From: Croceibacterium_A sp044506885
GTDB lineage: Bacteria; Pseudomonadota; Alphaproteobacteria; Sphingomonadales; Sphingomonadaceae
Length of the DNA stretch: 64,000 nucleotides
NCBI GenBank assembly: GCA_044506885.1
Contig: JBIQKC010000010.1
Location: 1 to 64,000, forward strand
Direction of reading: 5' to 3'
Part shown: positions 17,809-26,011 of the stretch, piece after piece
How positions within the stretch are numbered: the stretch's first letter is position 1
How the letters are laid out: the number at the start of each line of letters is the position of its first letter
Notes under the pieces: generated by a model
The model's database searches: none
What the model was told of the DNA's origin: nothing
What the model saw: only the letters and a program-made list of their open reading frames with translations
Program-made: the position numbers and the translations under genes

Positions 17809-18386
17809 TACTTCCGGCTCCCCGGCTTGGTCAGCGGTATCGCGGCCAGTTCGACCGGCACCTCTTCCGTGGCGTAGGTCGGGAAGTTGATCGTCGCCAG
17901 CGCGTGGAACGGCACGCCCAGGTCCACTTCGCCGCCGGTGCGGTCGACCAGCGCGACCGCCGCCAGCACTTCGCCGCCGACCGCCTCGATGGCCTTTATC
18001 GCCTCACGGCTCGAAAGGCCGGTGGTGACCACATCCTCTACCAGCAGGACCTTTTCCCCCTGCGCGATCTCGAATCCGCGACGCAATTCGAACGTGCCGG
18101 TCGGGCGTTCGAGGAAGATCGCGTCGACTTCCAGCGCGCGGCCGACCTCATGCCCGATGATGACGCCGCCCATCGCCGGCGAGACGACTTTGCCGATGCG
18201 CGCGCGCAGCTCGCGCGGCAGCTTGTGCACCAGCGCGCGGGCGAGGCGTCCGGCGCGCTCGGCGTCCATCAGCACGCGCGCGCATTGCAGGTAGAAGGCG
18301 CTGTGGCGCCCGGAGGAGAGCTGGAAATGACCCTCGAGCAGCGCGTGACTGGCGCGGAACTCTGCGAGAACCTCTTCTTCGGTCAT
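17808..18386 (-). CDS. pyrE: Orotate phosphoribosyltransferase
   Basis: 192 residues. It makes orotidine 5'-phosphate from orotate and PRPP in pyrimidine synthesis. The PRPP-binding loop is VLLVEDVVTTGLSS; the N-terminal HFQLSSGRHSAFYLQ and SPAMGGVIIGHEVGRAL are family hallmarks. ATG 18386 is preferred: an upstream in-frame extension has no protein-like character. It is first in the pyrE-pdxJ-acpS-lepB run and is divergent from ctaC, with both promoters in 18387-18593. Confidence 0.94.
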   Translation of the reverse strand: MTEEEVLAEFRASHALLEGHFQLSSGRHSAFYLQCARVLMDAERAGRLARALVHKLPRELRARIGKVVSPAMGGVIIGHEVGRALEVDAIFLERPTGTFELRRGFEIAQGEKVLLVEDVVTTGLSSREAIKAIEAVGGEVLAAVALVDRTGGEVDLGVPFHALATINFPTYATEEVPVELAAIPLTKPGSRK

Positions 18387-18506
18387 GCGGAAACGGCGCC
18401 TTTCGATCGTATTGTGCGGGTGGAGAGGGCACGCGTCGTACCTCCTTGCGCACCCTTGCGAAAATTCTCCTAGAAGCGCTTGAGGCACGGGGCAAGCGGG
18501 CGTATA

Positions 18507-18542
18507 GGCCCGCCGAAACCGGCCTTTCCAGGCCGGCGGGCC
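18507..18542 (+). other. Stable GC hairpin in the ctaC leader
   Basis: GGCCCGCC (18507-18514) pairs with GGCGGGCC (18535-18542), and an inner GGCC/GGCC pair extends the stem across a six-base bulge. It lies about 50 bases before the ctaC start with no T run, so it is not a plain terminator. It could stabilise or modulate the oxidase mRNA. Confidence 0.4.
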
Positions 18543-18593
18543 GTGCGCGCCCGATCCAGAAAACGGCCCGAACGAACGGAAAGCGTCAGTCTG

Positions 18594-19712
18594 ATGAATC
18601 TCGGCGGTACCGCGCGCAAGCGGTTGTACATCCTCCCCCTGATAGCCGCCTTGATGGCCGCGATCGCGATCCCTCAGGCGAGTCTCGCGGCTCCGCAACA
18701 GCCGACCGAATCAAGCGCCGCGGCGCCGGCCGCCGATGCCCGATCGCCCAACGTCGCCGACGATACGATTCCCGCCGCCGACGCCGCCGAAGGTTCGGCC
18801 GCGGTTCCGGCAACGGGCGATGCTGCGGGCTATACGCCGCTCGGCCCCGAATGGATCAAGGGCGCGCCGGTCGACGGCGGGCTGGGCTTCCAGACGCAGT
18901 ATTCGGAAGACGGCGAATGGGCGTTGTGGATGCACGACCTGTTCCTGCTGCCGATGATGGTCGGCGTCAGCCTGCTCGTGCTCGGGCTGCTGCTGTGGGT
19001 CATTGCGCGCTACAATCGCCGCGCCAACCCGGTCCCGTCGAAGACCAGCCACAATACCGCGATCGAAGTCATCTGGACTTTCGTCCCGGTGCTGATTCTC
19101 GTCGCCATCGCCGTCCCCTCGATCTCGCTCCTGGCGCGCCAGTACGAAAGCCCGCCGAAGGACGCGCTGACGATCAAGGCGACCGGCTACCAGTGGTACT
19201 GGGGCTACACTTATCCCGACAATGGCGAGTTCGAGGTCATCTCGAACATGCTGTCCGAGGAAGAGGCCGAAGCGCGCGGCGAGCCGTCGCACCTTGCCGC
19301 CGACAACCGCATGGTCGTGCCGGTGGGCGAGCCGATCCGCCTGCAAGTCACGGGCGCCGACGTGATCCACTCGTTCGCCGTGCCGAGCCTGTGGTTCAAG
19401 ATCGACGCCGTGCCCGGACGCCTCAACGAGCGTATGCTGACGGTCAAGGAGCCGGGTATCTACTACGGCCAGTGCTCCGAGCTGTGCGGCGCGCGCCACG
19501 GCTACATGCCGATCGCTCTCGAGGCGGTGCCGCGGCCGCAGTTCGAGGCATGGGTCCGCTCCAAGGGCGGCACGCTCGCCTCCGACGAGGAGGCCGCGGC
19601 ACCTGCCGCGGCTCCGCTGCAAGAGCCCGAATCCTCGGTCGAGGGCGCGCCCGGCGCCGGTGCGCCGCCGACCGGCGAGACCGAGCCCGCCGCCGAACCG
19701 GCGGCCGCCTGA
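18594..19712 (+). CDS. ctaC: Cytochrome c oxidase subunit II
   Basis: 372 residues. A signal peptide is followed by an Ala/Pro-rich linker, two membrane helices (about 120-140 and 158-180) and the periplasmic CuA domain. CuA ligands are in VIHSFAVPSLW and QCSELCGARHGYM (Cys, Glu, Cys, His, Met). The aromatic electron-entry patch is YQWYWGY. An Ala/Pro/Glu-rich tail of about 50 residues follows the CuA domain. ATG 18594 is chosen because the signal peptide starts there. First gene of the aa3 oxidase operon, with subunit I 32 bases downstream. Confidence 0.96.
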   Translation: MNLGGTARKRLYILPLIAALMAAIAIPQASLAAPQQPTESSAAAPAADARSPNVADDTIPAADAAEGSAAVPATGDAAGYTPLGPEWIKGAPVDGGLGFQTQYSEDGEWALWMHDLFLLPMMVGVSLLVLGLLLWVIARYNRRANPVPSKTSHNTAIEVIWTFVPVLILVAIAVPSISLLARQYESPPKDALTIKATGYQWYWGYTYPDNGEFEVISNMLSEEEAEARGEPSHLAADNRMVVPVGEPIRLQVTGADVIHSFAVPSLWFKIDAVPGRLNERMLTVKEPGIYYGQCSELCGARHGYMPIALEAVPRPQFEAWVRSKGGTLASDEEAAAPAAAPLQEPESSVEGAPGAGAPPTGETEPAAEPAAA

Positions 19713-19744
19713 CAAACGCTTTCTGATCCAAGGTATCTGACACC

Positions 19745-21475
19745 ATGGCTACTACCGCCGACACCTTCCGGGCCCACAGCGAGGACCATCACGACGCGGA
19801 GCACGGCGCCGACCACAAGCCGGGCTTCTTCGCCCGCTGGTTCATGTCGACGAACCACAAGGACATCGGCACGCTGTACCTGATCTTCTCGATCTTCGCG
19901 GGGATCATCGGCGGGGCGATTTCCGGCCTGATGCGGTGGGAACTGGCGGAGCCGGGCTTGCAGATCATGGGCCAGGTCTCGGCGTGGCTGAACAACGGCG
20001 GTGTCGACTTCGACCAGCAGCTTCACACCTGGAACGTGCTGATCACCGCGCACGGCCTGATCATGGTGTTCTTCGTCGTCATGCCGGCCACGATGGGGGG
20101 GTTCGCCAACTGGTTCGTGCCGCTGATGATCGGCGCGCCGGACATGGCCTTCCCGCGCATGAACAACATCGCCTTCTGGCTTACAGGCGTGGCGTTCTGC
20201 TCGCTGATGATCTCGACCGTCATGCCAGGCGGCACCGGAATGGGCGCGGGCACCGGCTGGACGGTCTATGCGCCGTTGTCGACATCGGGCTCGGTGGGGC
20301 CGGCGGTCGATTTCGCGATCTTCTCGCTGCACCTTGCGGGCGCGGCCTCGATCATGAGTTCGATCAACTTCATCACGACCATCTTCAACATGCGCGCGCC
20401 GGGTATGACCCTGCACAAGATGCCGCTGTTCGTGTGGTCGGTGCTGGTGACCGCGTTCCTGTTGCTGCTGGCGCTGCCGGTGCTCGCCGCAGCGATCACC
20501 ATGCTGATCACCGACCGCAACTTTGGCACCACGTTCTTCGATGCGGCCGGCGGCGGCGACCCGGTGCTCTACCAGCACCTGTTCTGGTTCTTCGGCCATC
20601 CGGAGGTCTACATCATGATCCTGCCAGGCTTCGGCATGGTCAGCCAGATCGTGGCGACCTTCAGCCGCAAGCCGGTGTTCGGTTATCTCGGCATGGCCTA
20701 CGCGATGGTCGCGATCGGCGTGGTTGGCTTCATCGTCTGGGCGCACCACATGTTTACCGTCGGCCTGGACGTGAACACCAAGATGTACTTCACCGCGGCG
20801 ACGATGGTCATCGCGGTGCCGACCGGCATCAAGATCTTCAGCTGGATCGCAACGATGTGGGGCGGCAGCATGGAGTTCAAGAGCCCGCTGGTCTGGGCGC
20901 TCGGCTTCATCTTCCTGTTTACCGTCGGCGGGGTGACCGGCGTGGTGCTGGCCAACGGCGGCGTGGACGACAACCTGCACGACACTTACTACGTCGTCGC
21001 CCACTTCCACTACGTGCTGTCGCTCGGCGCGGTGTTCTCGCTCTTCGCGGGCTTCTACTACTGGTTCCCGAAGATGAGCGGGCGGATGCACAGCGAGCTG
21101 CTTTCGCACCTGCACTTCTGGGTATTCTTCATCGGCGTGAACCTGATCTTCTTCCCGCAGCACTTCCTCGGCATGCAGGGGATGCCGCGCCGCTATCCGG
21201 ACTACGCCACGGCCTACGAGTACTGGAACCACATCTCGTCGATCGGCTACGTGGTGATGGCGCTGTCGATGCTGTTCTTCTTCGCCAACATGATCTACGC
21301 CTTCACGGCGGGCAAGAAGGCGGCCGCCAATTACTGGGGCGAAGGCGCGACGACGCTCGAGTGGTCGCTGTCGAGCCCGCCGCCGTATCACCAGTTCGAA
21401 ACCCTGCCGGTGATCGAGGACCACCACTCGCACCACGATGCGATCGGTCCGGCCGGGACTGCGAACGCGCACTGA
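19745..21475 (+). CDS. ctaD: Cytochrome c oxidase subunit I
   Basis: 576 residues and twelve membrane helices. It carries haem a and the haem a3-CuB oxygen-reduction site. Diagnostic motifs are LITAHGLIMVFFVVMPA, WFFGHPEVYIMILPGFG (CuB His and the Tyr of the His-Tyr link), VWAHHMFTVGLDVNT and YYVVAHFHYVLSLGAVF. The N-terminus is His/Asp-rich (HSEDHHDAEHGADHK), perhaps weakly metal-binding. It lies between ctaC and ctaB in one transcript. Confidence 0.97.
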   Translation: MATTADTFRAHSEDHHDAEHGADHKPGFFARWFMSTNHKDIGTLYLIFSIFAGIIGGAISGLMRWELAEPGLQIMGQVSAWLNNGGVDFDQQLHTWNVLITAHGLIMVFFVVMPATMGGFANWFVPLMIGAPDMAFPRMNNIAFWLTGVAFCSLMISTVMPGGTGMGAGTGWTVYAPLSTSGSVGPAVDFAIFSLHLAGAASIMSSINFITTIFNMRAPGMTLHKMPLFVWSVLVTAFLLLLALPVLAAAITMLITDRNFGTTFFDAAGGGDPVLYQHLFWFFGHPEVYIMILPGFGMVSQIVATFSRKPVFGYLGMAYAMVAIGVVGFIVWAHHMFTVGLDVNTKMYFTAATMVIAVPTGIKIFSWIATMWGGSMEFKSPLVWALGFIFLFTVGGVTGVVLANGGVDDNLHDTYYVVAHFHYVLSLGAVFSLFAGFYYWFPKMSGRMHSELLSHLHFWVFFIGVNLIFFPQHFLGMQGMPRRYPDYATAYEYWNHISSIGYVVMALSMLFFFANMIYAFTAGKKAAANYWGEGATTLEWSLSSPPPYHQFETLPVIEDHHSHHDAIGPAGTANAH

Positions 21476-21481
21476 TGCCTG

Positions 21482-21573
21482 CCCTCCCGCTTGCGGGAGG
21501 GGCCGGGAGGGGGCCTGCTGGCCCCGCTCCCGTCAACAAGCCCACCCCCAGCCCTTCCCGTAAGCGGGAGGGG
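21482..21573. repeat. Paired GC palindromes between ctaD and ctaB
   Basis: Two hairpins, CCCTCCCGC/GCGGGAGGG (21482-21501) and CCCTTCCCG/CGGGAGGGG (21552-21573), flank a GGGCCTGCTGGCCC centre. The layout resembles the element at 49692-49798, so these belong to one repeat class. The right arm of the second hairpin holds the purine-rich ribosome site for ctaB. Confidence 0.7.
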
Positions 21574-21584
21574 AAAGACTTGTG

Positions 21585-22505
21585 ATGACCACAACCGTCC
21601 AGCCCCAAGCGTTACCGGCCGAATGGCGCGATTTCTTTGCGCTGACCAAGCCGCGCGTGATGAGCCTGGTGGTGTTCACGGGCCTCGCCGGCCTGCTTGC
21701 CGCTCCCGGCGCGATCCATCCGGTGCTCGGGTTTACCGCCGTGCTGTGCATCGCGCTCGGCGCGGGCGGGGCCGGGGCGCTCAACCAGTGGTGGGAAGCC
21801 GACATCGACGCGCGGATGAAGCGCACCGCCGGGCGGCCGCTGCCGCAGGGAAAGCTCGATCGGATTTCCGCGCGCGATTTCGGCGTGGCGCTCTCGGTCG
21901 CCTCGGTGCTGGTGATGGGGGTGGCGGTGAACTGGCTCGCGGCCGCGATCCTCGCCGCCTCGATCCTCTACTACACTGTCATCTACACGATCTGGCTCAA
22001 GCCCCGGACGCCGCAGAACATCGTCATCGGCGGCGGCGCGGGCGCGTTTCCGCCGCTGATCGGCTGGGTCGCGGTCACCGGCGAGGTCACACTGATGCCG
22101 GTGCTGCTGTTCGTCATCATCTTCATGTGGACACCGCCGCACTTCTGGGCGCTGGCGCTGTTCGTGAAGAGCGATTACGCCCACGCGGGCATTCCGATGC
22201 TGCCGGTGGTCGCCGGTGAAACCGCCACGCGGCGGCAAATCCTGCTCTATTCGGTGGTCCTGCTCGCCGTAAGCCTTGCGCCGTGGGCGATCGGCGGGAC
22301 CGGCGCGATCTACGGGATCTCGGCGCTGGCCCTGTCCGGCCTGTTCGTCGCCCTGTCGCTGCCAGTGGCCTTGCGCCGCAGCGGAGGGGGCGACGCGATG
22401 CGGCCGGAAAAGCGGCTGTTCGCCTATTCGGTGCTGTACCTTTTCGCGCTGTTCGCCGTGCTGGTTGCGGACCGGCTGATCATGGGGCAGGGACTATCGG
22501 CATGA
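21585..22505 (+). CDS. ctaB: Protohaem IX farnesyltransferase (haem O synthase)
   Basis: 306 residues and about nine membrane helices. It farnesylates haem b to haem o, the precursor of haem a for the neighbouring oxidase. UbiA-family Asp-rich motifs are NQWWEADIDARMKRTAGRPLP and YTIWLKPRTPQN, with FIIFMWTPPHFWALAL before the second substrate site. ATG 21585 follows GGGGAAAG; GTG 21582 is also possible. The stop overlaps the start of the small CoxF-like gene (ATGA). Confidence 0.95.
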   Translation: MTTTVQPQALPAEWRDFFALTKPRVMSLVVFTGLAGLLAAPGAIHPVLGFTAVLCIALGAGGAGALNQWWEADIDARMKRTAGRPLPQGKLDRISARDFGVALSVASVLVMGVAVNWLAAAILAASILYYTVIYTIWLKPRTPQNIVIGGGAGAFPPLIGWVAVTGEVTLMPVLLFVIIFMWTPPHFWALALFVKSDYAHAGIPMLPVVAGETATRRQILLYSVVLLAVSLAPWAIGGTGAIYGISALALSGLFVALSLPVALRRSGGGDAMRPEKRLFAYSVLYLFALFAVLVADRLIMGQGLSA

Positions 22506-22627
22506 CACCGGAGGAAGAACAGGCGCTCAAGCGCGCGCGCCGTGGCCGCAACATCGCGCTGGCGCTCGCACTGGCGGGGTTCGTGGCGCTGTTCTACGCC
22601 ATCACCATCGTCAAGATGCTCGACTGA
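22502..22627 (+). CDS. CoxF-like small membrane protein
   Basis: 41 residues: a charged N-terminus (TPEEEQALKRARRGRN) and one membrane helix (IALALALAGFVALFYAITIV). It is linked by ATGA overlap to ctaB and by TGATG overlap to ctaG. This size, topology and position match the small CoxF-type protein of alphaproteobacterial oxidase operons. It is probably an assembly factor or a small associated subunit. It is short enough to be missed by routine gene calling. Confidence 0.82.
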   Translation: MTPEEEQALKRARRGRNIALALALAGFVALFYAITIVKMLD

Positions 22628-23196
22628 TGGCCAGTCTCGCTCTCGAGAAGAGGAACCGCCGGGTGGCGCTGGCGATGGCGGCGGCGGCGGCGGCCATGCT
22701 GGGGCTCGGCTTCGCAGCGGTTCCGCTCTACGACCTGTTCTGCCGCGTGACCGGCTTTGGCGGCACGACCCAGGTCGCCACCATCGCCCAGGCGGACGAC
22801 GCCGCCGCGCGCAGCGCCGGCGGCAGGACGATATCGATCCGCTTCGACGCCAATACCGCCAGCGACATGCCGTGGAAATTTCGCCCGCGGCAGGTGACCG
22901 ACACGGTCCAGATCGGCCAGCGCGACATGGCGATCTTCGAGGCGCGCAACGACACCTCCGTGCCGATAACCGGAACCGCGACTTTCAACGTCGAGCCGGA
23001 GCAGGCGGGTAAGTACTTCAACAAGATCCAGTGTTTCTGTTTCACCGAGCAGACGCTTCGGCCCGGCCAGGAAGTGGCGATGCCGGTGCTCTACTACGTC
23101 GATCCCAAAGCGCTCGACGATCCCAACATGAAGGGGGTCGAACAGATCACGCTCAGCTACACGTTCCACAAGGCGAAGGATCAGCCTTCCCCCTAG
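22627..23196 (+). CDS. ctaG: Cytochrome c oxidase assembly protein CtaG/Cox11
   Basis: 189 residues. One N-terminal membrane helix is followed by a periplasmic immunoglobulin-like domain that delivers copper to CuB of subunit I. Copper-binding cysteines are in IQCFCFTEQTL. Other family motifs are VPLYDLFCRVTGFGGT and the MPWKFRP segment. The start overlaps the CoxF-like stop. Confidence 0.95.
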   Translation: MASLALEKRNRRVALAMAAAAAAMLGLGFAAVPLYDLFCRVTGFGGTTQVATIAQADDAAARSAGGRTISIRFDANTASDMPWKFRPRQVTDTVQIGQRDMAIFEARNDTSVPITGTATFNVEPEQAGKYFNKIQCFCFTEQTLRPGQEVAMPVLYYVDPKALDDPNMKGVEQITLSYTFHKAKDQPSP

Positions 23197-23267
23197 GACT
23201 CTAGTACGAACCCCAATAACCCAAGCCTCTGGACCACGGGCCAGGCCCGCATTAAGGGCACGCCCAG

Positions 23268-23297
23268 GCAAGGATCAGGCAAGCAAGGATCAGGAAA
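23268..23297 (+). repeat. Tandem 15-bp duplication before ctaE
   Basis: GCAAGGATCAGG occurs twice, at 23268 and 23283, in units of 15 bases. The second AGGA lies 6-10 bases before the ctaE start and acts as its Shine-Dalgarno. The first is a duplicate of the site. Confidence 0.6.
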
Positions 23298-23303
23298 GCT
23301 CAC

Positions 23304-24125
23304 ATGGCCGGCGCCAAGAACCACGACTATCACATCCTGCCGCCCGACATCTGGCCGCTCGTCGGCGCGGTTTCGGCGTTCACGTTCACCAGCGGCATGG
23401 TGCTCTACATGCACGAGATGCCGAACCACTGGCTGGTGCTGGGGCTGGGCATCGCGGGCCTGATCGCCACGTTCTTCACGTGGTTCTCCAACGTCGTGAA
23501 GGAGGCGCAGGCGGGCGATCATACGCCTGTGGTGCAGCTTCACCTGCGCTACGGGATGATCCTGTTCATCGCGTCGGAAGTGATGTTCTTCGTCGGCTGG
23601 TTCTGGGCCTGGTTCGATTTCGCGCTGTTTCCCAACGCCTTGACCGAGGTGGTCGGCGGCGTCTTCCCGCCCAAGGCGATCGAAGCGGTAATGGATCCGT
23701 TCGCGCTGCCGCTGCTCAACACGCTGATCCTGCTGTGTTCGGGCACCACCGTTACCTGGGCGCACCACTCGCTGATCCACGGCGACCGCGAGGGGCTGAA
23801 GAAGGGCCTGTGGCTCACGGTCATCCTCGGCGTGCTGTTCACCTGCATCCAGGCTTATGAATACGCCCACGCTCCGTTTGGGTTCGGCGGCAACACCTAC
23901 AGCTCGGGCTTCTACATGGCGACCGGGTTCCACGGCTTCCACGTGCTGGTGGGTACGATCATGCTGATCGTCTGCCTGCGCCGCGCCTACCTCGGTCACT
24001 TCACGCCCAAGCAGCACTTCGGCTTCGAAGCGGCGGCGTGGTACTGGCACTTCGTCGACGTGGTGTGGCTGTTCCTGTTCATCGTCGTCTACATCTGGGG
24101 CGGCTGGGGCGCCGAATTCCACTAG
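23304..24125 (+). CDS. ctaE: Cytochrome c oxidase subunit III
   Basis: 273 residues and seven membrane helices. Family motifs are HDYHILPPDIWPL at the N-terminus, EVMFFVGWFWAWFDFAL, TTVTWAHHSLIHGDR, FYMATGFHGFHVLVGT and AWYWHFVDVVWLFLF. It is the third core subunit of the aa3 oxidase. Its TAG stop is immediately joined by a large inverted repeat (24125-24389). Confidence 0.96.
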   Translation: MAGAKNHDYHILPPDIWPLVGAVSAFTFTSGMVLYMHEMPNHWLVLGLGIAGLIATFFTWFSNVVKEAQAGDHTPVVQLHLRYGMILFIASEVMFFVGWFWAWFDFALFPNALTEVVGGVFPPKAIEAVMDPFALPLLNTLILLCSGTTVTWAHHSLIHGDREGLKKGLWLTVILGVLFTCIQAYEYAHAPFGFGGNTYSSGFYMATGFHGFHVLVGTIMLIVCLRRAYLGHFTPKQHFGFEAAAWYWHFVDVVWLFLFIVVYIWGGWGAEFH

Positions 24126-24389
24126 GGTCCGTACTCAATAGCCAGCGCGCCCGAGGTTTGGCCCTGAGGCCCCAGTGCAAGGAGAGAGGGCGAAGGAATA
24201 TGTCCATATTTCAAGACCGATCGACGCGGCAATGGGGCCTCAGGGCCAAATCCCTGCGGGACGTCCGGATGGCTTCCATCTCGAACGAAGCCGCGCTTGC
24301 CATGGCGGCCAGCCGTGGCCGCGCGCGCCTTCGTCCGATATGTTCGCCATCCGGACGCCTCGGGCGCGCTGGCTCTTGAGTACGGACCC
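24125..24389. repeat. 265-bp cruciform (three-stem) inverted repeat
   Basis: Outer arms 24125-24156 and 24358-24389 are complementary at 31 of 32 positions. Inside lie two further perfect inverted repeats: 24157-24174 with 24233-24250 (18 bp, TTTGGCCCTGAGGCCCCA) and 24262-24273 with 24346-24357 (12 bp, CGTCCGGATGGC). Together they fold as a closed stem with two arms, a clover-like shape. The element fills nearly the whole ctaE-DUF983 gap. No convincing gene lies within it. A degraded copy is at 12931-12989. Confidence 0.8.
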
Positions 24390-24412
24390 CAGGCGAACCT
24401 TGGGCCGCCACG

Positions 24413-24799
24413 ATGGCCGACACGCCTGAATCCCCGCAAGGGCAGCCGCGGTTGGCCGAGGCTGCCCTTTCCGGCCTTTGCCCCCAGTGCGGCGCACGCA
24501 CGCTGTTCGATGGCTGGGTCGGGTTTGCCGGGCGCTGCCGCGCTTGCGGGCTCGACTTCTCCCGCTCCAACGTCGGTGACGGGCCGGCGGCGTTTCTGAC
24601 GCTGATCATCGGCACGATCGTTCTGGTCCTTGCGCTTTTCCTGCAACTGGGCGCATCGCCGCCCTGGTGGCTGCATGTGCTGCTGTGGCCGCCGCTGGCG
24701 CTGGTCGGCGTCGTCTTCGGTCTGCGCTGGGCGAAGGCGGCGCTGTTCTGGTCCGAATATCGCAACCGCGCCGGGGAGGGGCGGGAGCGCGCGCCATGA
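24413..24799 (+). CDS. DUF983 membrane protein
   Basis: 128 residues. The N-terminal zinc-ribbon-like part has two CxxC pairs (GLCPQCGARTLF and GRCRACGLDF). Two membrane helices follow (TLIIGTIVLVLALFLQL and HVLLWPPLALVGVVFGL). DUF983 proteins are regular members of alphaproteobacterial oxidase operons and probably assist assembly. The stop overlaps the SURF1 start. Confidence 0.9.
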   Translation: MADTPESPQGQPRLAEAALSGLCPQCGARTLFDGWVGFAGRCRACGLDFSRSNVGDGPAAFLTLIIGTIVLVLALFLQLGASPPWWLHVLLWPPLALVGVVFGLRWAKAALFWSEYRNRAGEGRERAP

Positions 24800-25371
24800 T
24801 CCGCCGCTTGCCGCTGATGCCGACGCTGCTGGTCGGGGCGGCCGTGGCGGCGATGATCGCGCTGGGCGTATGGCAACTCCAGCGCGCCGAATGGAAGGAG
24901 GGGCTGCTGGCCCGCTACCGGCAGGCGCAGGCCATGTCCGCCAGCGTGCCCTGGCCGGAAACGGAAGCTGCGATGGAAGCATCGCTGTTTCGTTGGAGCG
25001 GGTTCGATTGCGCCCAGGTCACCGGCGTCCGCACCACCGCCGCCAGGAGCGCGAGGGGCGAAAGCGGCGTGGCGCAAGTCGTCCGCTGCGGGCTCCTCGG
25101 CGGCGGCGAAGCGGAAGCGGCGCTCGGCTGGTCGCTGCCCACGGAAATCGTCGAATGGACCGGCGGGCCCGTCACTGGCGTCATCGGTCCGGGCGGGGAG
25201 TTCGGCGGCATCCTCTATGCGGCGCAAAACCCCGCCGGCCTGCAACCGCTCGCGCCGCCCGACCCGGAAAGCCTGCCCAACAACCATCTGGCTTACGCCG
25301 GGCAATGGTTCTTCTTCGCGCTGACCGCGCTGGTGATCTACGTCCTCGCGCTGCGGCGGCGGCGCGGCTGA
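24796..25371 (+). CDS. SURF1 family oxidase assembly protein
   Basis: 191 residues. There is one membrane helix at each end (LMPTLLVGAAVAAMIALGVW and WFFFALTALVIYVLAL) with a periplasmic loop between. Typical features are LGVWQLQRAEWKEGLLAR and the C-terminal NNHLAYAGQWFFFALTAL. It assists haem a insertion into subunit I. It is shorter than many SURF1 proteins (about 230-250 residues) because the loop is reduced. Last gene of the oxidase operon. Confidence 0.9.
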   Translation: MIRRLPLMPTLLVGAAVAAMIALGVWQLQRAEWKEGLLARYRQAQAMSASVPWPETEAAMEASLFRWSGFDCAQVTGVRTTAARSARGESGVAQVVRCGLLGGGEAEAALGWSLPTEIVEWTGGPVTGVIGPGGEFGGILYAAQNPAGLQPLAPPDPESLPNNHLAYAGQWFFFALTALVIYVLALRRRRG

Positions 25372-25375
25372 GCGG

Positions 25376-25477
25376 TCAATCGCGGCCTTTCCACACGATC
25401 GGCTCGAAGCCGCCGTAGATCATGCGCTTGCCATCGAAGAGCGGTTCCTCGCCAAGCTCCGCGAAGCGCGGCTCCTT
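25376..25477 (-). pseudogene. 3' remnant of a DUF1428 gene
   Basis: A minus-strand frame ending at 25376 reads EPLFDGKRMIYGGFEPIV then WKGRD and stop. This matches the C-terminus typical of DUF1428 proteins (FDGKRMIYGGFE). The upstream part of such a gene is missing: the next bases belong to the SRPBCC gene in another frame. It is therefore a truncated leftover, probably from the rearrangement that brought in the SRPBCC/ArsR pair. Confidence 0.6.
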
Positions 25478-25958
25478 ACTCGTACAGCCCTTCGCGCAGG
25501 TTGATGCCGTGCTCGAGCCAGACCTTCAGCGCGAGCAGCATTCCGGTCCAGCCTTGGCAGTTGCCGTAGCTTGCCTTGAGCGCGCCCTCGTTGAAGCGCC
25601 AGCCTTCCTCGGCGATCTCGATCAGCGTGCGGCCGTCTTCCAGCCCCCTGAAGGTCATCGTCACGGTCGTCCTGTAGTCGGCGGCTTCGATTTCGCCGCC
25701 ATCGAGGTTCGGCGCTTCGCCTTCGTTGGCATCCCATTGCAGCACGATGCGCTCGTTGGGCGCGACCTCGATCACATGGACCGGAAAGGCGCCCGGAAAA
25801 TCGTGGAAGTCCCACGTCACCGTCGCGCCTTCCTCCAGCCGTCCCTGCGCGCCGCCGGTGGTGAAATAGTGCGATAGCTGCTTCGGGTCGGCCACGGCCT
25901 CGAAAACCTCCTCGACCGGCCTGGCGATGCGCGCCGCCACGCGAAACTTGAGCTCCAT
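25476..25958 (-). CDS. SRPBCC (AHSA1-type) domain protein
   Basis: 160 residues. A START-like fold of the activator-of-Hsp90 type: KFRVAARIARPVEEVFEAVADPKQLSHYFTTG at the N-terminus, VTWDFHDFPGAFPVHVIEV and TVTMTFRGLEDGRTLIEI in the middle, and the long C-terminal helix (NCQGWTGMLLALKVWLEHG). Such proteins bind hydrophobic ligands and are very often paired with an ArsR regulator, as here. The divergent ArsR gene starts 51 bases away across a palindromic operator. Confidence 0.85.
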   Translation of the reverse strand: MELKFRVAARIARPVEEVFEAVADPKQLSHYFTTGGAQGRLEEGATVTWDFHDFPGAFPVHVIEVAPNERIVLQWDANEGEAPNLDGGEIEAADYRTTVTMTFRGLEDGRTLIEIAEEGWRFNEGALKASYGNCQGWTGMLLALKVWLEHGINLREGLYE

Positions 25959-25991
25959 GATCCGAATACCTCGCTTGAGTCGCCGGAAAAT

Positions 25992-26011
25992 ATGTTATAA
26001 AAATATAACAT
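25992..26011. promoter_or_regulatory. Perfect 8-4-8 palindromic operator of the ArsR gene
   Basis: ATGTTATA-AAAA-TATAACAT, a perfect inverted repeat of 8 bases around a 4-base spacer and strikingly AT-rich in this genome. It lies between the divergent SRPBCC and ArsR genes, and its right arm includes the AT of the ArsR start codon. It is almost certainly the ArsR binding site controlling both genes. Confidence 0.75.

Noticed and set aside
19502..21472. A 656-codon minus-strand frame opposite ctaD
   Set aside because: Antisense shadow; the composition (His, Arg, Asp runs) is the mirror of a membrane protein in GC-rich DNA.
24175..24429. Short open frames within the clover-shaped repeat
   Set aside because: They are by-products of the inverted repeats and have no ribosome sites or family features.
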